A DNA stretch of 5,668 nucleotides, taken from the NCBI GenBank assembly GCA_948891265.1, contig CAQUBD010000041.1:1-5668 (forward strand), read 5' to 3'. This DNA is from an uncultured Clostridia bacterium. GTDB taxonomy: Bacteria; Bacillota; Clostridia; TANB77; CAG-508. Made by a program: the position numbers and the translations under genes. Positions 1-5,599 of the stretch are shown here, in pieces. Numbering within the stretch: position 1 is the stretch's first letter; each line of letters opens with the position of its first letter. Under the pieces are notes generated by a model. The model ran no database searches, was not told the origin of the DNA, and saw only the letters and a list, made by a program, of their open reading frames with translations.

Positions 1-1
1 T

Positions 2-154
2 AGAACTCGTATTGAACCGAGGAATGAAATGAAAAATGAATATAAATATATAGAAGTTTTCTGTGAACATTCCTCATGTTATGGTCTATATGACCAAATA
101 ATTTTTAAGCGATTGCCACATTTTTATTGCTATTTCAAAAAAAATATTATATAA
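2..154 (+). CDS. C-terminal fragment of an unidentified protein (partial, enters from the left edge)
   Basis: An open frame runs from the window edge to a TAA at 152-154, giving 50 residues. It reads like real protein (for example KYIEVFCEHSSCYGLYDQ) and contains CEHSSC plus a later YCYF, loosely recalling a metal-binding cysteine cluster, but I do not recognise a family. No start lies in the window, so length and function are unknown. The stop codon overlaps the -10 box of the promoter proposed for serS, so the two genes are probably separate transcription units. The assignment rests only on the open frame and its composition; in DNA this AT-rich, 50 open codons at an edge is suggestive rather than conclusive. 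Confidence 0.4.
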   Translation, partial: RTRIEPRNEMKNEYKYIEVFCEHSSCYGLYDQIIFKRLPHFYCYFKKNII

Positions 155-155
155 T
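127..155 (+). promoter_or_regulatory. Likely sigma-A type promoter for serS-engB
   Basis: TTGCTA (127-132) is separated by 17 bases from a perfect TATAAT (150-155). Transcription would start near 162, giving a leader of about 80 bases before serS. I looked in that leader for a T-box (the conserved AGGGUGGNACCGCG-like element common upstream of Firmicutes synthetase genes) and did not find one; the leader is too short for a full T-box. Confidence 0.55.
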
Positions 156-232
156 ATCATCATAAGTAAAATTATGTACAATGATTGATGTTATAGGAAA
201 TTTTCTGGTTTTTTATAACAAAGCAAGGTGAA

Positions 233-237
233 AGGAG
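233..237 (+). promoter_or_regulatory. Ribosome binding site of serS
   Basis: AAAGGAG ends 6 bases before the ATG at 244. It fixes the start of serS and agrees with the family's usual N-terminus. Confidence 0.8.
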
Positions 238-243
238 TAAATT

Positions 244-1527
244 ATGATAGATATAAAATTTTTAAGAGAAAATCCAGATATAGTAAAACAAAATATCAAA
301 AATAAATTTCAAGATGAAAAATTAGTTTTAGTTGATGAGGTTATTGAATTAGATATTAAAAATAGAGAATCTAAATTAAATGGTGATAACTTAAGAGCTG
401 AAAGAAAATCTTTAAGTGCCGAAGTAGGAAATTTAATGAGGCAAGGCAAAAGAGAAGAAGCTGAAAAGATTAAAAACAAAGTACAAGAAATAAATGTAAA
501 ACTTGAAGAAAATGAAAAATTAGAGGACAAGTATTCAGAAGAAATAAAATCAAGAATGATGAAAATCCCTAATATAATGGATGCATCTGTTCCTATTGGA
601 AAAGATGATAGCGAAAATGTTGAAGTTCAAAAATTCGGAGAACCATTTGTTCCTAATTATGAAATTCCACATCATGCAGATATAATTACTAGATTTAACG
701 GTTTAGATAAAGAATCTGCTGGTCGTACTAGTGGTGTTGGTTTCTATTATTTAATTGGTGATGTTGCAAGACTTCATGAGGCAATGCTTGCATATGCTAG
801 AGATTATATGATTAATAATGGATTTACATATGCAATTCCACCTTTTATGATTCGTAGTGATGTTGTAACTGGAGTTATGAGTTTTGAAGAAATGTATGAC
901 ATGATGTATAAAATCGAAGGTGAAGATTTGTATTTAATTGGTACATCAGAACATTCTATGATTGGAAAATTTAAGGATCAAATAATAAAAAAAGATGAAC
1001 TTCCTATTTCAATGACATCTTATTCTCCATGCTTTAGAAAAGAAATCGGATCTCATGGTTTAGAAGAAAGAGGTTTGTATCGTGTTCATCAATTTGAAAA
1101 ACAAGAAATGATTGTTTTATGCGAACCAGAAGATTCTATGAATTGGTATAATAAAATGTGGCAATTAACAGTAGACTTGTTTAGAAGTTGGAATGTTCCA
1201 GTTAGACAATTGGATTGTTGTTCAGGAGATTTAGCAGATTTAAAAGTTAAATCATGTGATATTGAAGCTTGGAGCCCTAGACAACAAAAATATTTCGAAG
1301 TATGCAGTTGTTCTAATTTAGGAGATGCTCAAGCTAGACGTTTAGGTATTCGTGTAAAGGGTGATAAAGGTAATTACTATTTACATACATTGAACAATAC
1401 TGTTGTTGCAACTCCTAGAGGATTGATTGCAGTTCTAGAAAATAATTATAATGAAGATGGTAGTGTTACTATACCAGAAGTTCTAAGACCTTATATGGGT
1501 GGCCTTGAAAGAATAGAAAGAAAGTAG
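244..1527 (+). CDS. serS: Seryl-tRNA synthetase (class II)
   Basis: Cytoplasmic enzyme that activates serine with ATP and charges tRNA-Ser, and also makes Ser-tRNA-Sec where selenocysteine is used. The product has 427 residues, normal for the family. The start MIDIKFLRENPDIV is the classic SerRS N-terminus, followed by the antiparallel coiled-coil arm that grips the tRNA long variable arm (about residues 27-105, rich in K/E). The class II core follows: GTSEH (233-237), motif 2 with CFRKE (263-267) and GLYRVHQFEK (277-286), and motif 3 around ATPRGLIAVLEN with Arg392. The C-terminus has the usual PEVLRPYMGG. The gene is intact, and all three CGG trinucleotides inside it span codon boundaries, so it uses no CGG codon. 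It is followed after 11 bases by engB, whose ribosome site overlaps its stop codon; the two are very probably cotranscribed. Confidence 0.97.
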   Translation: MIDIKFLRENPDIVKQNIKNKFQDEKLVLVDEVIELDIKNRESKLNGDNLRAERKSLSAEVGNLMRQGKREEAEKIKNKVQEINVKLEENEKLEDKYSEEIKSRMMKIPNIMDASVPIGKDDSENVEVQKFGEPFVPNYEIPHHADIITRFNGLDKESAGRTSGVGFYYLIGDVARLHEAMLAYARDYMINNGFTYAIPPFMIRSDVVTGVMSFEEMYDMMYKIEGEDLYLIGTSEHSMIGKFKDQIIKKDELPISMTSYSPCFRKEIGSHGLEERGLYRVHQFEKQEMIVLCEPEDSMNWYNKMWQLTVDLFRSWNVPVRQLDCCSGDLADLKVKSCDIEAWSPRQQKYFEVCSCSNLGDAQARRLGIRVKGDKGNYYLHTLNNTVVATPRGLIAVLENNYNEDGSVTIPEVLRPYMGGLERIERK

Positions 1528-1538
1528 GAGTACTATAA

Positions 1539-2121
1539 ATGATTGTTAATAACCCTAAATTTGAAGTTTCTGCTGTTAAGCCAGCTCAATATCCAACAAA
1601 CAATTTACCAGAGATAGTGTTAGTAGGAAAATCTAATGTTGGAAAATCAAGTTTTATAAATACTATGATTAATAGGAAAAAATTGGCTAGAACTAGCAGT
1701 GAGCCAGGCAAAACTCGTCAAATTAATTTCTATAATATAGATGAAAAATTCTATTTTGTTGATTTACCAGGTTACCGGATATAGTAAAATGTCTAAAAAA
1801 GAACAAGAACAAGTAGGTGAATTTATTGAAGAATATCTTTTTAATAGAGAACAAATTTGTTTAATTATATTTTTAGTTGATATTCGTCATTCTCCAACTG
1901 GTAATGATAGACTTATGTACGATTATGTTATTCGTTCTGGTCTGCCATGTATAATTTTAGCTAATAAGGCTGATAAAATTGCAATTACTAAAGTTAATAA
2001 TATATCAAAAGATTTGCAGAAATCTTTAAATCCTATTGGAGATATTCCAACATTTCCTTTTTCTTCTGAAAGAAAAATTTATATGGATAGTGTTTGGAAT
2101 GAAATCCAAAAATATATTTAA
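1539..2121 (+). CDS. engB: Ribosome-biogenesis GTP-binding protein EngB/YsxC, with an internal +1 frameshift
   Basis: TRAFAC-class GTPase needed for late assembly of the large ribosomal subunit; essential in most bacteria tested. The gene is split between two frames: 1539-1784 gives residues 1-79 plus RI and a TAG stop, and the rest continues in the +1 frame from GGA at 1777. Joined, it has 193 residues, the usual family length. Motifs in order: G1 GKSNVGKSS (30-38); the switch I region with GKTRQINFYN (57-66); G3 DLPGYG (75-80); VDIRHSPT (113-120); G4 NKAD (142-145); G5 FSS (174-176). The break falls inside G3: DLPGY is in the zero frame, and GY then SKMSKKE follow in the +1 frame, so exactly one extra C (1775 or 1776) separates them. 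Both halves are otherwise undamaged, which favours recoding or a sequencing error over decay. The AGGAG at 1526-1530 lies 8 bases before the ATG. The gene is last in the serS-engB unit and is followed by a terminator. Confidence 0.93.
1773..1779 (+). other. Putative +1 recoding site in engB (TAC-CGG-A)
   Basis: In the zero frame the codons are GGT TAC CGG ATA TAG, so translation would stop two codons after CGG. Skipping the C at 1776 gives TAC GGA TAT AGT, which encodes the conserved GYS of the G3 region. There is no homopolymer run, no prfB-like CUUUGA context and no strong internal Shine-Dalgarno; the only notable element is the CGG codon. This is the only CGG in the gene. Sequence error is the main alternative. 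Confidence 0.6.
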
Positions 2122-2123
2122 TT

Positions 2124-2162
2124 AAGGTTATCAAATGAATGAACTTCATTTGGTAACCTTTT
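2124..2162 (+). terminator. Intrinsic terminator after engB, possibly bidirectional
   Basis: A 16-bp stem (2124-2139 with 2145-2160, one T-G wobble) closes a 5-base loop TGAAC and is followed by a short T run. It starts two bases after the engB stop. The minus-strand gene ending at 2189 converges on it, so it may also stop that transcript, although the T tract on that side is weak. Confidence 0.8.
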
Positions 2163-2188
2163 AAGTTTGCATTACTGTTTATTATTTA

Positions 2189-2461
2189 TTAGCAACAACA
2201 TTTACATTTTTTATTCTTTTTTCTGTTACAGAACATTAGTATAATTGTTAATATTAGTAGTAATCCAAGAATTACTGCCAATACTATTATAGCTGCTAAA
2301 GCTGCTAATATAACTCCACTTATAGCTGCACCAACTAATAGTCCTATAACAAAAGCAAATGCTATAGCTAATATTATAGCTACTATTCCTAAACAATTTT
2401 TCTTATTGCATTTTTCTTCCTTTTTGTCATAGCAAAATATATCTTGTGGTTCCATTTTCAT
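2189..2461 (-). CDS. Small two-helix membrane protein with cysteine-rich tail, function unknown
   Basis: The product has 90 residues. A polar N-terminus with Cys10, Cys18 and Cys23 and the lysine-rich stretch DKKEEKCNKK is followed by two very hydrophobic segments (about 24-49 and 51-77), rich in A, I, L and G and separated only by a small SG turn. A basic tail, NRKKNKKCKCCC, ends in four cysteines within five residues. With positive charge on both sides, both termini probably face the cytoplasm as a helical hairpin (positive-inside rule; inference). A very strong GGAGGTGA sits at 2463-2470. It is only 4 bases from the first ATG (2461) and 10 from a second in-frame ATG (2455), so the start could be either (90 or 88 aa). 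A TATAAT lies on the minus strand at 2499-2504, without a convincing -35 box. Base composition matches the host. The gene converges on engB. I recognise no family. Confidence 0.75.
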   Translation of the reverse strand: MKMEPQDIFCYDKKEEKCNKKNCLGIVAIILAIAFAFVIGLLVGAAISGVILAALAAIIVLAVILGLLLILTIILMFCNRKKNKKCKCCC

Positions 2462-2591
2462 GTCACCTCCAGTATAACACTTTTTATTTTCGTGCTATAT
2501 TATATATTATGTTTAAAATAATAAATAGTGATATAATTTTGTTGATTTTATTTATAAAATGTAAAAATTTGTATAATAATTTCTTAAATAT

Positions 2592-2621
2592 TTGATTTTC
2601 GCATATAAAATATGTTATAAT
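2592..2621 (+). promoter_or_regulatory. Likely promoter of the 55-aa gene
   Basis: TTGATT (2592-2597), an 18-base spacer, then a perfect TATAAT (2616-2621). Transcription would start about 25 bases before the start codon at 2653, leaving room for the AGGAGG at 2639-2644. A standalone promoter suggests that this gene is monocistronic. Confidence 0.55.
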
Positions 2622-2652
2622 AATTATATAAAAACCTCAGGAGGATAAATAT

Positions 2653-2820
2653 ATGATGAGCAAAAAATTAACAGTAAAAAACTTTTCAAATCTTGGCTAC
2701 GGCAAAATCCGGATTCGCTTCGTAGAAACGACCGAAGTTCTGGACGTTAAGCCGTCTCACGCTACCCGCACTCTCCATATTGGAGATAAGGTGTGCTGCA
2801 GGGAAATTTCCCAGCTCTAA
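2653..2820 (+). CDS. Small protein of 55 aa, function unknown, foreign-looking composition
   Basis: The gene begins with two consecutive ATG codons (MMSKKLTVKN) and ends at TAA 2818-2820. A perfect AGGAGG (2639-2644) is 8 bases before the first ATG, which favours that start. The reading is supported by its own promoter, the strong ribosome site and a terminator directly after the stop. The protein is polar and probably beta-rich, with KIRIRFVETTEVLDV in the middle and HIGDKVCCREISQL at the end; there is no membrane segment or signal peptide. I do not recognise it. By my count 61 of the last 120 bases are G or C, far above the flanking genes, while the first 48 bases are AT-rich. Codons such as CGC, CTC, ACC and GGC are unlike serS or gltX. 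Codon 20 is CGG followed by A; a +1 shift there would hit TAG four codons later. Probably acquired by transfer (inference). Confidence 0.65.
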   Translation: MMSKKLTVKNFSNLGYGKIRIRFVETTEVLDVKPSHATRTLHIGDKVCCREISQL

Positions 2821-2858
2821 AAAATTCAGTTGCCTGTACATGCAGGCTTCTGTTTTTT
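2821..2858 (+). terminator. Intrinsic terminator after the 55-aa gene
   Basis: GCCTG (2832-2836) pairs with CAGGC (2843-2847) around TACATG. The stem continues outward past a TT/TT internal loop with CAG (2827-2829) and CTG (2850-2852), and then A residues opposite a six-T run (2853-2858). It starts at the base after the stop codon. Confidence 0.75.
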
Positions 2859-2904
2859 ATTTTGTTATATATTTTGTTTTATGTAAATTTTTCCATTAAA
2901 ACTA

Positions 2905-2933
2905 TTGACTTATTATGAACTTTGCTGTATAAT
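2905..2933 (+). promoter_or_regulatory. Strong consensus promoter of the 202-aa gene
   Basis: TTGACT (2905-2910), a 17-base spacer and TATAAT (2928-2933) make this the best promoter match in the window. Transcription would start near 2940, giving a leader of about 64 bases that contains a weak GCTACT/AGTAGT hairpin. Confidence 0.75.
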
Positions 2934-3003
2934 ATTATTAGTTATGTAAATAAATATGGCTACTGATTTTTTAGTAGTACAAACATCTTTAGGAGGATAC
3001 ATT

Positions 3004-3612
3004 ATGAACAATTCAATTTACTGCGTAGGTTGTCTTTTTGCTGGAACTAGTGATGGCTATGAGCCGGAGTGCAACTGCTGCTTAAAAAAGGATGCAGCAA
3101 TTATTGCTTCAGTCGAAAATAACAAGGAAGCTGTTGACAAACTGTTGCCTGATACAAATCAGTGTGATACAACTGACCAGGATAACAGGAAGAACCTTCG
3201 GAGGCAGCGTCGCATTGCTGCTAAGAAGTATGCCAGAAAGGCGCCTGAGCGCTTAGCTATTGTTAATGCTAAGCTTGATCGTCTTCCGGAATCTGCTTCG
3301 TCTGATGATTTAGATGTAGCAATCAAAAAATGCTTTAATGCCAATAAAAAGGCGATTCATACTTATCAGACGACCATCTCCATTGAATTTGCTGAACTTC
3401 CAAAGAACTTCAGCTTTGGAAAAAGTTTATGGGCCTTGATTTGCAGAATCTCTGGCTGGGCTGAGTCTGCTGATATCGACACTCTTAAAACAGCGGCATC
3501 TAATGATGGACAGCTTGTTGGCTTACACCGCGAAGATACTACTCTTCAGGTCAAAATCGGCTTCCTCGATAAAGCCTCCATGTTAGACTTTATTCGCAAA
3601 ACAGCGGCCTAA
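3004..3612 (+). CDS. Protein of 202 aa with a cysteine-rich N-terminus, function unknown, foreign-looking composition
   Basis: I chose the ATG at 3004 because AGGAGG (2991-2996) lies 7 bases before it; an in-frame ATG at 2956 has no ribosome site. The N-terminus has CVGC (7-10) and CNCC (23-26), a possible small zinc site (inference). A basic stretch follows, with RKNLRRQRR (62-70) then KKYARKAPER, which could contact nucleic acid or be a charged helix. The C-terminal half (about 118-202) looks like a mixed alpha/beta domain with TISIEFAELP and LQVKIGFLDKASMLDFIRK. No membrane segment or signal peptide. I recognise no family. GC and codon choice (GCC, CTC, GGC, CGC, CCG) differ strongly from the AT-rich neighbours, as in the 55-aa gene upstream. 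Codon 66 is CGG followed by AGG; a +1 shift there would reach a TAG after about 18 more codons. It has its own promoter and terminator. Likely transferred; whether it works with the upstream gene is unknown. Confidence 0.75.
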   Translation: MNNSIYCVGCLFAGTSDGYEPECNCCLKKDAAIIASVENNKEAVDKLLPDTNQCDTTDQDNRKNLRRQRRIAAKKYARKAPERLAIVNAKLDRLPESASSDDLDVAIKKCFNANKKAIHTYQTTISIEFAELPKNFSFGKSLWALICRISGWAESADIDTLKTAASNDGQLVGLHREDTTLQVKIGFLDKASMLDFIRKTAA

Positions 3613-3643
3613 GCAGTTTATTAGCAACATCGAATTTCTAAAG

Positions 3644-3673
3644 AAAGCACTCTTCATATGAAGGGTGCTTTTT
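3644..3673 (+). terminator. Strong intrinsic terminator between convergent genes, probably bidirectional
   Basis: A near-perfect 28-base palindrome (3644-3671: AAAGCACTCTTCAT against its complement, one T-G wobble) has CATATG at its apex and ends in a five-T run (3669-3673). On the minus strand it begins just after the stop codon of the DUF951 gene, with a TTTCTTT tract beyond, so it can serve both convergent genes. Confidence 0.85.
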
Positions 3674-3674
3674 C

Positions 3675-3854
3675 CTATTTCTCTATTTTCTTAGTTATTA
3701 TTTTTAAAGCTTTTTCTCTAGGAAGCATTATAACATGTTCACAACCTTGGCATTTAAGTTTAAAATCAACGCCAACTCTAGTTATCTCCCATAATTTGCT
3801 TCCACAAGGATGCTGTTTCTTAGTTTTAACAATATCTCCAATATTATATTCCAT
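3675..3854 (-). CDS. DUF951 family protein, 59 aa, zinc-ribbon-like
   Basis: The reverse strand reads MEYNIGDIVKTKKQHPCGSK, then LWEITRVGVDFKLKCQGCE and VIMLPREKALKIITKKIEK. This matches the known pattern of the DUF951 family found throughout Firmicutes: G-D-x-V near the start, K-x-x-HPCGS, W-x-I-x-R-x-G-x-D, K-C-x-x-C and a closing MLPR. Cys17, Cys36 and Cys39 together with His15 could bind a metal (inference from spacing). AAAGGAG on the minus strand sits 6 bases before the ATG. The gene is full length. It lies 55 bases downstream of gltX in the same direction, separated by a terminator-like hairpin, so it may be read through from gltX or have a weak promoter of its own. Molecular function is not established. 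The opposite plus-strand frame (3658-3858) is its shadow. Confidence 0.9.
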   Translation of the reverse strand: MEYNIGDIVKTKKQHPCGSKLWEITRVGVDFKLKCQGCEHVIMLPREKALKIITKKIEK

Positions 3855-3895
3855 ATAATTTCTCCTTTGTAATTATTAATTACATTTTTCGACAA

Positions 3896-3937
3896 AATTG
3901 TGAGACAAATTAGGACTGTCCCAAACGTCTCACAATT
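3896..3937 (-). terminator. Hairpin at the 3' end of gltX (terminator-like)
   Basis: Eleven-base perfect arms AATTGTGAGAC (3896-3906) and GTCTCACAATT (3927-3937) enclose a 20-base loop that carries a small inner palindrome, GGACTGTCC (3913-3921). On the minus strand the stem is followed by four T residues. The gltX stop codon (3910-3912) lies inside the loop, so the last residues of GltX (around RRLGQS) are encoded by the hairpin. It may be a terminator or a small repeat that landed at the gene end. Confidence 0.55.
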
Positions 3938-5554
3938 CTATCTTTTCCTAAAACTTGCATGATTTCATACATATCTGGTGTATTTGTCCTTTTTGTTAAT
4001 GCTACTCTTAATACTGTACTTACATCTCCAACATGTGCTTTATATGCCCCTGGATTTGCTTTAAATTCTTTAACTTCCTTAGCGTATCCCATTTCTCCCG
4101 CTAGTTCTTTTATTTTATCGAACCAAGTTTGTTTATCATCATTTTCATCATAATACTTTTCAATATATAATTTCAATATTTTTTGAATAGACTCTTTATC
4201 ATTTATTACTTGATATGGATACTCTGTTTTATCTTTTTCAAATTCTTCATCATACATATATGATATATTTTCCATTACATCAGACCATTTTGAAATGTCT
4301 TTTCTTGGCTTTTTATTTCCTCTTTCTATTCCAAATACTTTTAAGGCATATTCTTTATCTTGTAGTAAATTTTCTAATTCTTTATCATATTTTTTAGCCC
4401 ATTCTAAAGCATTTTCATATACTTCTTCTGCTGTCATTTTTGATATAACTATTTTAGAAACATCTAATAACTTAACCATATCAAATAGTGCTCCACTAAC
4501 ACTCATTTTATTTAATTGTAATTCAAATTCGTCCATTGTTTTATCTGGATTTGCTCTTCGCCAATTTTCAAATGTTGAATTTGCTATATTTAAAAGATAT
4601 TCTTTAACTGCAAGTGCTGGTATTCCTTCTTCTGCATAATAACTTACAGCTGCTTCTGGGTCTTTTCTTTTACTTAATTTTCTTTTATTTCCATTATCAT
4701 TTTTCATTATAGGTGCAATATGTGCATATTTAGGAGCTTTAAATCCTAATTCATAGAATAATTGTAAATGTAATGGTACTGATGAAAGCCATTCATCCCC
4801 TCTTATTACATGAGTAGTTCCCATTAAGTGGTCATCAACTGCATGTGCAAAATGATATGTTGGAAGTCCATCTGCTTTAATTATAACTATATCTTGGTCA
4901 TTTTCTGGGAAATCAACATTTCCTTTAATAACATCATGATGTTTTATTTTTCTATCTTCTCTTCCTGGAGATTTAAATCTTATTATATATTTTTCTCCAT
5001 CTTTTATTCTTTCTATTGCTTCTTCAACTGTTACATTTCTACATTTAGCCCATACTCCATAATACCCTGGTCTTACTTTAGCCGCTTCTTGCTTTGCTCG
5101 CCTTTCTTCGTCTTCTTCTGGAGTACAGAAACATGGATATGCTTTTCCTTGTTCTATTAGATATTTTGCATATGCCTGATATATTTCTTTCCTTTGACTT
5201 TGCTTATATGGCCCATAATTTCCTATTGATTCTGTTTCTGAAGTCATTCCTTCATCTGGCTTAAACCCAAAGTTTTTAAAAGAATTAACTATTTCACTAA
5301 TTCCATTTTCTACTTCTCTTTTTTGGTCAGTGTCCTCTATTCTTAAAAAGAATATTCCTTTTGTTTGTTCAGCAAGTTTCATTGCTATTAATGCTTGATA
5401 AAATCCTCCTATATGCATACATCCTGTTGGACTTGGTGCATACCTTGTAACTATTGCTCCGTTCTTCTAAATCTCTTCTTGGATATTTTTCTTCATAATA
5501 TGATATTTCCTTTGCTTCTGGAAATATTACATTTGCTAAATCTTTATAATCCAT
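3910..5554 (-). CDS. gltX: Glutamyl-tRNA synthetase (class I), with an internal +1 frameshift
   Basis: Cytoplasmic enzyme that attaches glutamate to tRNA-Glu (in many Firmicutes also to tRNA-Gln, which GatCAB then amidates). Residues 1-31 (MDYKDLANVIFPEAKE to RRDLEE) are in one frame; the rest starts at GGA (5460-5458) in the +1 frame and runs to TAA at 3910. Joined length is 547 residues, typical of the longer clostridial form with an N-terminal extension. Motifs in the joined protein: APSPTG then HIGG (47-50, the HIGH signature); RIEDTDQ (71-77); GDEWLSS (252-258); KLSKR (292-296, the KMSKS loop); and a full anticodon-binding C-terminus including GAYKAHVGDVSTVLRVALT. A start at Met46 would lose APSPTG, so both frames are needed. 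The start at 5554 is supported by AAGGGAG six bases upstream. CGA codons are used twice, but CGG occurs in frame only at the break. The last residues lie in a 3' hairpin. Confidence 0.94.
5458..5464 (-). other. Putative +1 recoding site in gltX (GAA-CGG-A)
   Basis: On the minus strand the zero frame reads GAA GAA CGG AGC AAT. Skipping the C (the G at plus position 5461) gives GAA GAA GGA GCA ATA GTT, which encodes the expected EEGAIVTRYAPSPTG. The extra base is not in a homopolymer, which is not typical of sequencing indels. The zero frame would continue for about 30 codons before a stop. The local pattern, CGG followed by A with glycine GGA in the +1 frame, is the same as in engB. Confidence 0.6.
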
Positions 5555-5560
5555 TTTTTT

Positions 5561-5567
5561 CTCCCTT
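5561..5567 (-). promoter_or_regulatory. Ribosome binding site of gltX
   Basis: AAGGGAG on the minus strand is separated by six bases from the ATG at 5554. This supports the upstream start and hence translation of the first 31 residues before the frameshift. Confidence 0.75.
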
Positions 5568-5599
5568 CTCTACGCTACGTTCATCGCCAGATTTTAATG

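Noticed and set aside
156..243. T-box riboswitch upstream of serS
   Set aside because: The leader is only about 80 bases and has no T-box consensus or convincing terminator/antiterminator pair.
1770..1782. Classical slippery frameshift signal or prfB-like stop-codon shift
   Set aside because: Neither engB nor gltX has a homopolymer slip sequence, a strong internal Shine-Dalgarno at the right spacing or a stop codon in the A site. tRNA slippage from UAC to ACC would pair poorly.
1770..1785. Pseudogene interpretation of engB
   Set aside because: Both halves keep every GTPase motif, the joined length is normal, and no second lesion is present. A single base in an essential gene, matched by the same CGGA pattern in gltX, fits recoding or sequence error better than decay.
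2956..3003. Longer start for the 202-aa gene at the in-frame ATG 2956
   Set aside because: No ribosome site precedes it, and a perfect AGGAGG lies just before the ATG at 3004. The 5' stretch is AT-rich leader.
309..3344. Minus-strand open frames at 309-530 and 3159-3344
   Set aside because: They are antisense shadows of serS and of the 202-aa gene, low in complexity and with no initiation signals.
2185..3629. 13-base direct repeat TTTATTAGCAACA at 2185-2197 and 3617-3629 as insertion duplication or att sites
   Set aside because: The first copy lies in the 3' end of the host-like membrane-protein gene, so the bounded segment does not match the GC-rich module. Matches of this length are expected by chance in such AT-rich DNA.
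5369..5418. Start of gltX at the methionine preceding HIGG (residue 46 of the joined protein)
   Set aside because: It would remove APSPTG, which is part of the ATP-binding site, and has no suitable ribosome site, whereas the upstream ATG at 5554 has a well-spaced AAGGGAG and a family-typical N-terminus.
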